Part shown: positions 16,288 to 24,841 of the stretch, piece after piece
How positions within the stretch are numbered: position 1 is the stretch's first letter
How the letters are laid out: each line of letters starts with the position of its first letter
Source: Granulicella sp.
GTDB lineage: Bacteria; Acidobacteriota; Terriglobia; Terriglobales; Acidobacteriaceae
Assembly: GCA_003138795.1 (NCBI GenBank)
Contig: PLHC01000091.1
Coordinates: 28,281-64,968 of the forward strand
Length of the DNA stretch: 36,688 bases
Direction: 5' to 3'
Made by a program: the position numbers and the translations under genes
The notes under the pieces: generated by a model
Seen by the model: the letters and a program-made list of their open reading frames with translations, nothing else
The model's database searches: none
What the model was told of the DNA's origin: nothing

Positions 16288-18489
16288 TTATTTAAGCCGC
16301 GAGCCGAGGGCGATGTCTTCGCCAAACGTGGCGAGTACCGGCTTGCCGCCCTCGCCATTGGATGCGGCGAGCAGCATGCCGTGCGATTCGAGCCCGCGCA
16401 TCTTGCGCGGCGCGAGGTTGGTGATGACGACGATGCGGCGGCCGATGAGCTCCTCGGGCGTGTACCACTCGGCGATGCCGGAGAGGATCTGGCGCTTCTC
16501 GTGGCCGAGATCGACCTCGAGACGCAGCAGCTTGTCGGCCTTGGGGATGCGCTCGGCGACGAGGACCTGAGCGACGCGAAGCTCGACCCTGGCGAAGTCG
16601 TCGATGGTGATCTGCGGGCTCGCGTCCGTAGGCCCGGCGGTAATGGGCGCCTGCGACGCGGTGGTGTCGAAGGGCGCGCTGGGCGTGGCTTCCTTGTGCG
16701 AGGGCGTGTTGTCCGGGCCGGTGGTGTGCGCGGTGCTGCCGCCTACGGTCAGGGTGCTGCTGGGCGCATCGATCGAGGTGGTGCGCGGCGGCGCGGCCGG
16801 GTGGGTGGTGGAGGTCTGCTCGGGTGCGGGGTTTTCCATGTCGGTCATGATCTGTGCGAGTCCTTTGTCGGCGCGGGGGAAGATGGGGCCCAGCGGTCCG
16901 AGTTTTGTTCCGGGCTTGAGTCCGCCCCATTCGAGATTGTTCAGCTCGCAGTCCGCTGCTGCTTGTTCAATTGATTTCTCGAAGCCGAGTTGTTTCCAGA
17001 CTTTGGCGGTAGCGAAGGGAAGGATGGGATAGAGAAGCGCGGTAATGATGCGGATCGATTCTGCTGCTTGGTAAAGAATCTCTTCCAAGTCCTGGCGGCT
17101 CTCCGAGCCATCCTGAGCGGCGAGTTTCCACGGTGCTTTCGAGCTAATATGTCCATCTAGGGCGGCGACATAACTCATGACTGTCGCGGCGACTTTGCCA
17201 AGATTTGTTGTTTCTAACTGAACGCTTGGATCGGCTAGTAGATTTGCGCCGATTGGGAAAACAAATTTTGTTACGACTGGGCCGGTTCGACAGACCTCAC
17301 CATGTAGGTACTTTTGGATCATCGACAGCGTTCTGCTGACGAGGTTGCCGTAGCCGTTGGCTAGGTCGGCGTTGTAGCGGGTGATGAGGGCGTCGAAGCT
17401 GAAGCTGCCGTCCTGGCCGAAGGGGATCTCACGCAGCAGAAAATAGCGCAGCACGTCGGAGGCGAAGAGGTCGCGCTCGCCTTTGGTGCTGTCGGGGAAC
17501 TGCTTGCCGTAGACTTCGTCGCCGAAGGCGTCGAGGATCGTTTCGGTGCGGACGATGTTGCCCTTCGACTTCGACATCTTCGACTCTTCAAAGAGCAGCC
17601 AGCCGTGTGCGGTGACGGCCTTGGGCAGCGGCAGGCCAGCAGCCAGCAGGAACGCTGGCCAGTAGACGCAGTGGAAGCGGATGATCTCTTTGCCGACGAG
17701 GTGCAGATCGGCGGGCCAATACTTCTCAAACTTCGCCTGCTCGGCGGGGTCGTCGCTGCCGTAGCCGATGGCGGTCATGTAGTTGGCCAGCGCATCGAGC
17801 CAGACGTAGATAACGTGCTTCTGCGCGGCGGCGCTGGCGGCTGGCTCGGGTACCGGGATGCCCCAAGTGAAGGAACTGCGCGAGATGGACAGGTCTTTGA
17901 GTCCGCCCTTGACGAAGCTAAGGACCTCGTTGCGGCGCGAGTCTGGGGTGATGGAAAGCTCGTTTGACTCGATGAGTGCAGCGATGCGTTCGCCGAACTC
18001 GGAGAGCTTGAAGAAGAAGTTTTCTTCGGTGAGGGTTTCGGTGATGCGGCCGCAATCGGGGCAGGGCTCGCCGGGGGCTACGTCGACGAAGGCCTCGTCG
18101 GAGACGCAGTACTGGCCGGTGTAGCTGGCGAGATAGATGAAGCCGCGCTCGTAGAGTTCGGCGAAGAGCTTCTGCACGCCACGCTTATGTTTCTCGCTGG
18201 TGGTGCGGATGTAGGCGTTGTTCGTCATGCCCATCCGCTGCCAGAGGTCTTCGAACGACTTCGACACGCCGTCGGCGAACTGCTGCGGCGCGATGCCTGC
18301 GGCAGCGGCGCTGCGCTCGATCTTCTGGCCGTGCTCGTCGGTGCCGGTGAGGAAGAAGGTGTCGTCGCCCAGCAGGCGGTGACGCCGCGCCAGAACATCG
18401 GCGACGATCGTCGTGTACGCGTGGCCGATGTGGGGGCGCGCGTTGACGTAATAAATCGGAGTGGTGAGGTAGAACTTCTTATCTGACAT
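16288..18489 (-). CDS. metG: Methionyl-tRNA synthetase
   Basis: Charges tRNA-Met with methionine. Class I signatures are HIGH at residues 20-23 and KMSKS at 304-308. A zinc-knuckle-like region with one CPDC pair lies near residue 140. The anticodon domain is followed by an unusual Thr/Pro/Ser/Ala-rich linker (about 560-630), then a C-terminal Trbp111-like tRNA-binding OB domain (DFARVELRVAQVL...GIAEWY...NLAPRKMRG). I used ATG 18489; a TTG two codons upstream (18495) is also possible. There is no Shine-Dalgarno sequence, but TGTAAACT lies directly upstream. Part of the gene (about 16960-17330) is visibly less GC-rich than its flanks. tatD follows almost without gap. Confidence 0.96.
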   Translation of the reverse strand: MSDKKFYLTTPIYYVNARPHIGHAYTTIVADVLARRHRLLGDDTFFLTGTDEHGQKIERSAAAAGIAPQQFADGVSKSFEDLWQRMGMTNNAYIRTTSEKHKRGVQKLFAELYERGFIYLASYTGQYCVSDEAFVDVAPGEPCPDCGRITETLTEENFFFKLSEFGERIAALIESNELSITPDSRRNEVLSFVKGGLKDLSISRSSFTWGIPVPEPAASAAAQKHVIYVWLDALANYMTAIGYGSDDPAEQAKFEKYWPADLHLVGKEIIRFHCVYWPAFLLAAGLPLPKAVTAHGWLLFEESKMSKSKGNIVRTETILDAFGDEVYGKQFPDSTKGERDLFASDVLRYFLLREIPFGQDGSFSFDALITRYNADLANGYGNLVSRTLSMIQKYLHGEVCRTGPVVTKFVFPIGANLLADPSVQLETTNLGKVAATVMSYVAALDGHISSKAPWKLAAQDGSESRQDLEEILYQAAESIRIITALLYPILPFATAKVWKQLGFEKSIEQAAADCELNNLEWGGLKPGTKLGPLGPIFPRADKGLAQIMTDMENPAPEQTSTTHPAAPPRTTSIDAPSSTLTVGGSTAHTTGPDNTPSHKEATPSAPFDTTASQAPITAGPTDASPQITIDDFARVELRVAQVLVAERIPKADKLLRLEVDLGHEKRQILSGIAEWYTPEELIGRRIVVITNLAPRKMRGLESHGMLLAASNGEGGKPVLATFGEDIALGSRLK

Positions 18490-18500
18490 TGCCAACTGTC

Positions 18501-18506
18501 AGTTTA
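18501..18506 (-). promoter_or_regulatory. Candidate -10 box of metG
   Basis: TAAACT, preceded by TG, ends 5 nt before TTG 18495 and 11 nt before ATG 18489. No convincing -35 box and no Shine-Dalgarno sequence are seen. It would give a leaderless or very short-leader message. Confidence 0.35.
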
Positions 18507-18511
18507 CAGGC

Positions 18512-18817
18512 TCAGTGCGTCTCGCCGAACCACACGAGGTACGGGTAGAGCAGGAAGAAGAGCACCAGCGTTATCGCCAGCAGGTCCATGTAGAGGCAAA
18601 GCAGCACGCCGCCGTGGTAGAGGCTCCAGCGCTGCTGCACGCAGCGAATCGTGTCCGCCATCCCGACGAGACAGCCGAAGGCTGGAATCACCAGCCAGGG
18701 CGTCGCGCGCAGGTGAGGGAACTTCGAGATCAGCGTCGCGATGGCGAGGCTCGTAAGGACGATAATGTTGCCTCGGGCCAGGGAGCGAACCCGCGGATTG
18801 AAGATGGGCGGTGTCAA
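18512..18817 (-). CDS. Small integral membrane protein, unknown
   Basis: The 101-residue product has probably three transmembrane stretches: about residues 18-33 (NIIVLTSLAIATLI), 40-58 (PWLVIPAFGCLVGMADTI), and 68-95 (GGVLLCLYMDLLAITLVLFFLLYPYLVW). The gene lies between mtnA and metG on the same strand, 22 nt before the metG ATG. The TTG start has no good Shine-Dalgarno sequence, so the N-terminus is uncertain. No family is recognised; the hydrophobic pattern and tight spacing argue that it is real. Confidence 0.6.
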   Translation of the reverse strand: MTPPIFNPRVRSLARGNIIVLTSLAIATLISKFPHLRATPWLVIPAFGCLVGMADTIRCVQQRWSLYHGGVLLCLYMDLLAITLVLFFLLYPYLVWFGETH

Positions 18818-18942
18818 AGGGCTGCCGGAGCGCCGACGATGCGCGCCGCTCCAGTTTAGCTCCGCGGAGGAGTGAATCGTCCAGCCCCCGACGGCGTGCT
18901 GCCGGGTAGACCGTCAGCGCCGGGCAGGTTCCCGCAGATGGC

Positions 18943-20004
18943 CTAAACCGCTGCGAGTTCGGATTCAGCCGCCATGGCTCGAATGGACTCCGAGAACGGC
19001 GCGCGCAGCACCCCACGCTCGGTAATGATCGCGGTGATGTACTTCGCGGGGGTCACGTCGAAGGCCGGGTTTTCGATGCCGACACCGTCGGGCGTCATCT
19101 GCTTGCCGTTGGAGTGCGTCACCTCGCGCGGGTCGCGCTGCTCGATCGGAATACCCGCCCCGGTGGCCGTGGCCAGGTCGATGGTGTTGAACGGCGCTGC
19201 GACATAGAACGGGATGCCGTGCTCTTTCGCGAGGATCGAGACGCCATAGGTGCCGATCTTGTTGGCGGTGTCGCCGTTCGCGGCGATGCGATCGGCCCCG
19301 ACGATGACCGCCTGGATGCGCCCCTGGGCCATCAGCGCTGCGCTCATGTTGTCGCACAGGACGGTGGTCGGGATGTTGTCCTTCATCAGCTCCCAGGCGG
19401 TCAGGCGCGCGCCCTGCAGGAACGGACGGGTCTCGTCGGCCAGCACGTCGATCTTGTGGCCGCGCTCGACGGCGGCGCGCACCACGCCCAGCGCGGTACC
19501 GTAGCCGCAGGTCGCGAGAGCGCCGGCGTTGCAGTGGGTGAGGACGGTGCCTTGCTTGGGCAGAAGCTCTGCGCCGAAGGCTCCCATCTGCTTGCATGCC
19601 GCGATGTCTTCGTCATAGAGCCGCTTTGCCAGCGCGACGACGGCGGCTTTGATCTCGGGGATGGGCGTGTTCCTGGCCGCGAGCTCGTTGTAGAGGTCAC
19701 GCACCCGGCCAATACCCCAGAAGAGGTTGACGGCTGTGGGCCGAGTCGCTGCCAGCGTGGCGCAGATGATGGCGACCTCGGCGGTGAGCTCGGGCAGGGT
19801 GGTTGCTGTGCTGCGCTCGATGCCAATGGCTACGCCCATGGCGCCGGAGACGCCGATGGCCGGTGCGCCACGCACGATCATGTCGCGGATGACGGTAGCT
19901 ACCTGCTTGTAGTCGGTGGCGAGAACATAGGTCTCTTCAAGGGGGAGCTTGGTCTGATCGAGGAAGTTGACGCCTGCGGGCGTCCATTCGAGGGTGGGAA
20001 TCAT
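18943..20004 (-). CDS. mtnA: S-methyl-5-thioribose-1-phosphate isomerase
   Basis: Methionine-salvage enzyme converting methylthioribose-1-phosphate to methylthioribulose-1-phosphate; the fold is shared with eIF2B subunits. The 353-residue product has RGAPAIG at 45-51, catalytic Cys158 in [16 protein letters not shown] near 189-194, and catalytic Asp238 in [19 protein letters not shown]. No other salvage genes are adjacent. The ATG lacks a Shine-Dalgarno sequence; TAAACT lies 9 nt upstream. A 125-nt spacer separates it from the small membrane protein gene downstream. Confidence 0.95.
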   Translation of the reverse strand: MIPTLEWTPAGVNFLDQTKLPLEETYVLATDYKQVATVIRDMIVRGAPAIGVSGAMGVAIGIERSTATTLPELTAEVAIICATLAATRPTAVNLFWGIGRVRDLYNELAARNTPIPEIKAAVVALAKRLYDEDIAACKQMGAFGAELLPKQGTVLTHCNAGALATCGYGTALGVVRAAVERGHKIDVLADETRPFLQGARLTAWELMKDNIPTTVLCDNMSAALMAQGRIQAVIVGADRIAANGDTANKIGTYGVSILAKEHGIPFYVAAPFNTIDLATATGAGIPIEQRDPREVTHSNGKQMTPDGVGIENPAFDVTPAKYITAIITERGVLRAPFSESIRAMAAESELAAV

Positions 20005-20013
20005 GTCTGTCTT

Positions 20014-20019
20014 AGTTTA
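20014..20019 (-). promoter_or_regulatory. Candidate -10 box of mtnA
   Basis: TAAACT ends 9 nt before the mtnA ATG, and TTGTCC lies 19 bp further upstream as a weak -35. This suggests a leader of only a few nucleotides. Confidence 0.35.
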
Positions 20020-20108
20020 GAGGAACTTCGGGACTCGGGGACAAGCACAACACGCCTGTTGACCCCACAAAGAGACACGCAGATGCGTGAAAGCGGCTGC
20101 GAACGAAG

Positions 20109-20282
20109 CTAAGAGGTAGACGACCACTGGAGCAGCTTGCGCAGATTAAAGGTCCGGAACCGGCTCTTGCAATCAACGCAGCAGAAAGCTCTGAAACCGA
20201 ACAACAAGTATTCCAGGGGCTTGCGGTGGGAGCGAAACATCTCGGCGCCGCCGCATCGAGGGCAAGTTGTGGGGCGAGCCAT
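20109..20282 (-). CDS. Small zinc-ribbon protein, unknown
   Basis: The 57-residue product starts MARPTTCPRCGG and has two CxxC pairs, CPRC (residues 7-10) and CVDC (about 40-43), separated by a basic and hydrophobic stretch; it ends in a basic tail. The pattern suggests a zinc ribbon, perhaps a nucleic-acid or membrane-associated adaptor. The frame extends upstream into the CPBP gene, but the ATG at 20282 with AAAGG 8 nt upstream is the natural start. It lies 50 nt downstream of the CPBP protease gene on the same strand and may be co-transcribed with it. Confidence 0.72.
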   Translation of the reverse strand: MARPTTCPRCGGAEMFRSHRKPLEYLLFGFRAFCCVDCKSRFRTFNLRKLLQWSSTS

Positions 20283-20332
20283 GGGTTCTACCTTTCTCCC
20301 GTCAGAACATCGTTTTGCAGCGGCAGAAAGCC

Positions 20333-21205
20333 TCAATGGCTTAGTCTTTCGAGATGCCGAAACCCACCTGAGGAGAAAAAGATGACCGCAAAAATTGAAA
20401 AGTTGTAGGTTGCATGCATCAACGTGGAGCAGGCAACGGAGTGCGTCCGAATGCGCACAAAGCTTAATACAAGACTTACTCCATAGAGTACGCCCACTGC
20501 TCCCCACGCATGGGAAAGTTGATCGGAATGTAATAAAGCGAAGGGGATGCTCGAAAAAATTGCAGAGAACACGACTGCCGAAGTCGAGTGCATGGAGCTG
20601 TTTTTCCAGCGTTCGAGGCCCGCGGGCGTGCGCTCCAGTGCAAGCCAGTCATACGCCGTCGCGAGCGCCGGCAACAGGAAGCCGCGAAAGGCGATCTCCT
20701 CGGTGAGCGGTGCGAGGAGCACAGCAAACGCTGCAAGCAGCCATGCCTCGTGCGGTGTCTTGAGCAGATTGTCGAACGGCGAGGCTTGGGGTGTTGGGAG
20801 GAAATGCAGCGCCGTCTGCGCCGTCGCGCTGAGCAGAATTCCCCCCGGTACAATCCAGTACCAGCGGCGATGCACCGCCAGGACATTCCACTGGATGCCG
20901 TGCAGAAACGAGCGTTCCCACAGGCGCGGAAAGAGCCACGCCGAAGCGGCCAGCGTCAGCGCGTAGGCCAGCGCCTGCGCAGCCAGGGCGATCCCTGGAT
21001 GCTGCACCATGGACTCCAAACGAATGTGGAGGGCGCTAAAGATCGCCAACACGCAGATGTCCACGAGGAAGAACGCCAGCGAAAAAAACAGTACCGCGTG
21101 ACCGAGGTGAGGGATGCGCTTCGCTGGGCCGTGGTCCTGCGCCGGGTCGGTGTCGTGCTGGATGTCGAGCACCTTGGATTCGGTTACTTCGGGAAGATTG
21201 CTCAT
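20333..21205 (-). CDS. CPBP (Abi/CAAX-like) family intramembrane metalloprotease
   Basis: Polytopic membrane protein of 290 residues. The family motifs are EEIAFRG (Glu169, Glu170, Arg174), FALLH with His226, and HATYN with His264 and Asn268; together these form the predicted intramembrane active site. About seven to eight hydrophobic segments are visible, following a hydrophilic N-terminal tail of about 35 residues. The substrate is unknown. The start ATG is 15 nt past the uvrA stop, so it is probably in the uvrA transcript. Confidence 0.9.
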   Translation of the reverse strand: MSNLPEVTESKVLDIQHDTDPAQDHGPAKRIPHLGHAVLFFSLAFFLVDICVLAIFSALHIRLESMVQHPGIALAAQALAYALTLAASAWLFPRLWERSFLHGIQWNVLAVHRRWYWIVPGGILLSATAQTALHFLPTPQASPFDNLLKTPHEAWLLAAFAVLLAPLTEEIAFRGFLLPALATAYDWLALERTPAGLERWKNSSMHSTSAVVFSAIFSSIPFALLHSDQLSHAWGAVGVLYGVSLVLSFVRIRTHSVACSTLMHATYNFSIFAVIFFSSGGFRHLERLSH

Positions 21206-21220
21206 AAGACAGAAAACAGA

Positions 21221-24200
21221 TTACTTGGTTTGCTTCACAGATTTCTTTGGTGCTTTCTTTGCGGCGGATTTCTTAGGTGCTGATTCTGGTTTTACCTTGG
21301 AGGGCGTAGGAACACCGGTCTTCTTCTCTGGTGCGATGAACTTCGGCTTGGGTGCCTTCTTCTCCAGGTCTGGCAGCTCAACAGGTGGCAGGTGATCGCT
21401 AGCAGCCAAGGTACCAGCACTCTCGTAGTAGCGTGCGAGAAAGTGTCCGGTGTGCGACGCAGCCACGTGGGCGACCATCTCCGGCGGTCCTTGCGCGATG
21501 ATCCGTCCGCCACCTTCGCCGCCCTCTGGACCCATGTCGATCAGGTAGTCGGCGTTGCGGATAATGTCGAGGTTGTGCTCGATGATGATAACCGTGTTGC
21601 CCAGATCCGTAAGCCGGTGCAGCACCTCCAGCAGGCGCCGCACGTCATCAAAGTGCAGGCCGGTTGTCGGTTCGTCGAGCAGGTACAGCGTGCGTCCGGT
21701 CTGGCGCTTGGAGAGTTCGCGCGCCAGCTTCATGCGCTGCGCCTCGCCCCCTGAAAGCGTCGTCGCCGACTGCCCCAGATGGATGTACCCAAGCCCAACA
21801 TCGACCAGCGTCTGCAGCTTCTGGTTGACCGCCGGAATGTCCTTCAGGATGGGCACGGCATCCTCAATCGGCAGGTCGAGAATGTCGGCGATCGAATAGC
21901 TGTTGAACTTTACGGCGAGCGTCTCCTGGTTATATCGCCGACCGTTGCAGATCTCGCAGAGCACATAGACGTCGGGCAGGAAGTTCATCTCGATGCGCCG
22001 CTGACCCTCGCCCTGGCACGCCTCGCAGCGTCCGCCCTTCACGTTGAAGCTGAAGCGGCCGGGCTTATAGCCGCGCTCGCGAGAATCCGGAAGCATCGCG
22101 AACAGGTCGCGTATCGCCGTAAACACGCCGGTGTACGTCGCAGGATTCGAGCGGGGCGTCCGTCCAATCGGCGACTGGTCAATCTGGATGACCTTGTCGA
22201 TCTGGTCGGCCCCGTGGATGGCCTTGTGCTCGCCGGGTTCTTCGCGCGAGCCGTACAACTCCTTCGCCAGGGAGCGATACAGGATGTCATTGACCAGCGT
22301 GCTCTTGCCCGAGCCGCTGACCCCCGAGACCACCGTCATCACGCCGAGCGGGAAGTGCGCGGTGACGTTCTGCAGATTGTGCGACGTCGCGTCCTGCACC
22401 GAGAGCCACCGCCCGGTGAGCGGTCGCGGAGCCTTGTCCGGCGTTGGCCGCGTGACGATGTCGATAAGTCCGGCCAGATACTGGCCAGTCAGGGAAGCCG
22501 GATTCGCCATGATCTCGGCAGGCGTTCCCGCGGCCATGACCTGGCCGCCGTTCTTGCCCGCGCCGGGGCCGATGTCGAGCACATAATCGGCCTTGCGAAT
22601 GGTGTCCTCATCGTGCTCCACCACCAGCACGGTATTGCCAAGGTCGCGCAGGTTCTCGAGCGCCGCAATCAGCCGCTGGTTGTCGCGCTGATGCAGGCCG
22701 ATCGACGGCTCATCGAGCACATACAGCACGCCCCGCAGCCGCGATCCGATCTGCGTCGCCAGCCGGATGCGCTGGCCCTCGCCGCCGGAGAGCGTCGCAG
22801 CGCTGCGATCCAGCGACAGATAGCCCAGGCCAACAGCGTTCAGGAACTCGAGGCGCTCGATGATCTCGCGCTGCAGCCGGTCTGCAATCAGCCGTTCGCG
22901 TCCGGTGAACTGCATAGAGCGCGCGCCCAGCAAAGCACGCTCCAGCGAAAGAGCGGTGAAGTCTGCGATCGATGTATCGCGCCTGGCGTTGGGCGCCTCG
23001 ATCGGCTCAGTCTCATCCTTCGTCGAGGGCGGATGCGCAGCGGCATCGGCGAGCGGGATGGTCACGGCGAGCGACTCCGGACGCAGCCGACGGCCATGGC
23101 ATCGCGGGCACTCGGTCGCGGACATGTACTGCATCATGTAGTCGCGATAGCCCTCGGACTTGGTGTCTTCGAGCGTGTCGCGCAGCCAGTTGAGAATGCC
23201 GTGAAAGCCCGTGCGGCCGATCTCGTTGCGGGGCGGTCCATACAGCAGCAACTCCTGCTCCTGCTTGGTGAGGTCCGAAAACGGCTGCTTCAGATTGATC
23301 TTGTACTTCTCCGCCGCAAGCTTGATCAGGCGCAGCAGATACTGCGACGACGCCCCTGGCCCCATCGCTCCGTCCAGCAGCGGCTTCGACCAGTCGGTGA
23401 TGGTCTTCGCCGGGTCGAAGTCGTAGATCGAGCCGAGGCCGTGGCACTCGTGGCAGGCTCCGTACGTCGAGTTGAAGCTGAAGCTGCGCGGCTCCAGCTT
23501 CGGGACGTTGATCCCGCAGTCCGGGCAGGCCATCGAGGAACTGAACAGCGTCTCGCTCGACCTGCCACTGGCCGACTGCAGGCCGATGAGCACCAGGCCA
23601 TTCGCCAGTTGCAGCGCCGTGGTCACGGCGGCGAAGAGCCTGCGCGTGTCGTATTGCCGCTGCTGGCCGCTGGCGCCTTCCTGTGGGCTGTCGGCGCTCA
23701 CCGGCTTGCTGTCGGCGTCGGTCTCGGCGGGCAGAGGCTTCAGGATGATGCGATCCACGACGGCCTCGAGCGTGTGGTTCTTGCGCTTCTCCAGCCGCAT
23801 CCCCTCTTCGATCTCGGTGATCTCGCCGTCAATGCGAACGCGGTAGCCCTTCTTGTCGAGCGCCTCGATCTCCTCGCGGAACTCGCCCTTGCGCCCACGC
23901 ACCACCGGAGCCATCACCGTGATGCGCTCACCGGGGGAGTCCGACCGGTTGCGCTCAACAACCTGCGCGACGATCTGCTCCGCCGACTGCCGCGAGATCG
24001 GCCGATGGCAGTTAGGGCAGTGCGGCTGCCCGACCGACGCGTACAGCAGGCGCAGATAGTCGTAGATCTCGGTGATCGTTCCTACTGTCGACCGCGGCGA
24101 GCGCGAGGTCGTCTTCTGCTCGATGGAGATCGCCGGCGACAGGCCGTCGATGGAGTCGACATCCGGCCGCTCCATCTGGTCCAGGAACTGGCGCGCATAC

Positions 24201-24409
24201 GCCGAAAGCGTCTCGACATAGCGCCGTTGCCCTTCAGCGTAGATCGTGTCGAAGGCCAGCGAGCTCTTGCCCGATCCGGAGAGCCCCGTCACCACCGTCA
24301 GCGTATTGCGCGGAATCGAGACCGAGATATTGCGCAGATTGTGCTGGCGTGCTCCGCGAACGTTGATGTGCGTGAGGTTCCTGCGCGGAGTTTGGGTCGA
24401 CGAGGCCAA
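21221..24409 (-). CDS. uvrA: Excinuclease ABC subunit A
   Basis: ATP-binding damage-recognition subunit of nucleotide excision repair. The 1062-residue protein has two ABC ATPase modules, with Walker [10 protein letters not shown] near residue 45 and GVSGSGKST in the second half. LSGGE signatures and Walker B regions ([20 protein letters not shown]) follow. Zinc-finger Cys pairs (CPNC, CPDC, CHEC, CPRC, CEAC, CEIC) are present. It is longer than the usual 930-980 residues because of low-complexity insertions near residues 230-250 and 460-485 and a Lys/Ala/Pro-rich tail of about 60 residues. The TTG start has no Shine-Dalgarno sequence, and a TAAACT box lies 6 nt upstream. Confidence 0.97.
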   Translation of the reverse strand: MASSTQTPRRNLTHINVRGARQHNLRNISVSIPRNTLTVVTGLSGSGKSSLAFDTIYAEGQRRYVETLSAYARQFLDQMERPDVDSIDGLSPAISIEQKTTSRSPRSTVGTITEIYDYLRLLYASVGQPHCPNCHRPISRQSAEQIVAQVVERNRSDSPGERITVMAPVVRGRKGEFREEIEALDKKGYRVRIDGEITEIEEGMRLEKRKNHTLEAVVDRIILKPLPAETDADSKPVSADSPQEGASGQQRQYDTRRLFAAVTTALQLANGLVLIGLQSASGRSSETLFSSSMACPDCGINVPKLEPRSFSFNSTYGACHECHGLGSIYDFDPAKTITDWSKPLLDGAMGPGASSQYLLRLIKLAAEKYKINLKQPFSDLTKQEQELLLYGPPRNEIGRTGFHGILNWLRDTLEDTKSEGYRDYMMQYMSATECPRCHGRRLRPESLAVTIPLADAAAHPPSTKDETEPIEAPNARRDTSIADFTALSLERALLGARSMQFTGRERLIADRLQREIIERLEFLNAVGLGYLSLDRSAATLSGGEGQRIRLATQIGSRLRGVLYVLDEPSIGLHQRDNQRLIAALENLRDLGNTVLVVEHDEDTIRKADYVLDIGPGAGKNGGQVMAAGTPAEIMANPASLTGQYLAGLIDIVTRPTPDKAPRPLTGRWLSVQDATSHNLQNVTAHFPLGVMTVVSGVSGSGKSTLVNDILYRSLAKELYGSREEPGEHKAIHGADQIDKVIQIDQSPIGRTPRSNPATYTGVFTAIRDLFAMLPDSRERGYKPGRFSFNVKGGRCEACQGEGQRRIEMNFLPDVYVLCEICNGRRYNQETLAVKFNSYSIADILDLPIEDAVPILKDIPAVNQKLQTLVDVGLGYIHLGQSATTLSGGEAQRMKLARELSKRQTGRTLYLLDEPTTGLHFDDVRRLLEVLHRLTDLGNTVIIIEHNLDIIRNADYLIDMGPEGGEGGGRIIAQGPPEMVAHVAASHTGHFLARYYESAGTLAASDHLPPVELPDLEKKAPKPKFIAPEKKTGVPTPSKVKPESAPKKSAAKKAPKKSVKQTK

Positions 24410-24415
24410 GCAGCT

Positions 24416-24421
24416 AGTTTA
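24416..24421 (-). promoter_or_regulatory. Candidate -10 box of uvrA
   Basis: TAAACT ends 6 nt before the TTG start, which would put the first transcribed base at or next to the start codon. No clear -35 was found, and no LexA-type operator was recognised. Confidence 0.35.
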
Positions 24422-24502
24422 CTAGGTTTGCGTTGTGTGGTTATGGCTGGCCGCTCGCGGTCTTTGTGGAATCGCTTGAAATGGCGGGCCCCGGTAGCAA
24501 AA

Positions 24503-24537
24503 CAGGGCACAGGGAATCCTGCTAGGCACTAGGGATC
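24503..24537 (+). repeat. Degenerate 7-bp repeat tract upstream of uvrA
   Basis: Reads in 7-mers as CAGGGCA, CAGGGAA, TCCTGCT, AGGCACT, AGGGATC. The first two units resemble the CAGGRAG units in priA, and CTAGGCACTAGG repeats with the same 7-bp period. It lies in the intergenic region between uvrA and the small membrane protein gene. Confidence 0.5.
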
Positions 24538-24657
24538 CAGCGATTTATGATGGAAGAAGAGGCAGAATCGTCGAGAATAAGCTTGACCTGTGAATCTGCC
24601 TTGATCCCGCTTGCCGCCATCGGAGATGGGTTGCAGGAGCCGAAGGAGAAGTTTTAC

Positions 24658-24825
24658 ATGAACTCGTTGATGTTGTTGGTGGGCGCGGTATTTGCATCGT
24701 TGGCGCTTGGAGTGCTGTTGGCCTATGGGATCTGTCAGTTCATGTTTGGTATCTTTCGGGTACATGCCCTGTCGGCGGCCAGGCGCGGACGGGCAGCCAG
24801 CGTGAGCGTCAGCGCCGGAAGCTGA
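24658..24825 (+). CDS. Small single-span membrane protein, unknown
   Basis: The 55-residue product starts at an ATG with GAAGGAG about 9 nt upstream, a good ribosome site. Residues 3-28 form one long hydrophobic helix (SLMLLVGAVFASLALGVLLA), followed by a short aromatic patch and a basic Arg/Ser tail (AARRGRAASVSVSAGS). The frame is open further upstream to 24547, but that part is not hydrophobic and lacks a ribosome site. No family is recognised. Confidence 0.65.
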   Translation: MNSLMLLVGAVFASLALGVLLAYGICQFMFGIFRVHALSAARRGRAASVSVSAGS

Positions 24826-24841
24826 CGCGGACAGCGAGTCG

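Noticed and set aside
18504-19016. 170-codon minus-strand frame over the small membrane protein.
   Set aside because: Arg/Pro-rich and not hydrophobic, while the overlapping 101-residue frame has clear membrane helices.
21779-24532. A 917-codon open frame opposite uvrA.
   Set aside because: It is a compositional shadow of the uvrA gene: Arg, Leu, Asp-rich with no domain, and fully antisense to an unmistakable gene.
24547-24657. N-terminal extension of the small membrane protein gene to 24547.
   Set aside because: The extension lacks a ribosome site, and GAAGGAG stands just before the internal ATG at 24658.
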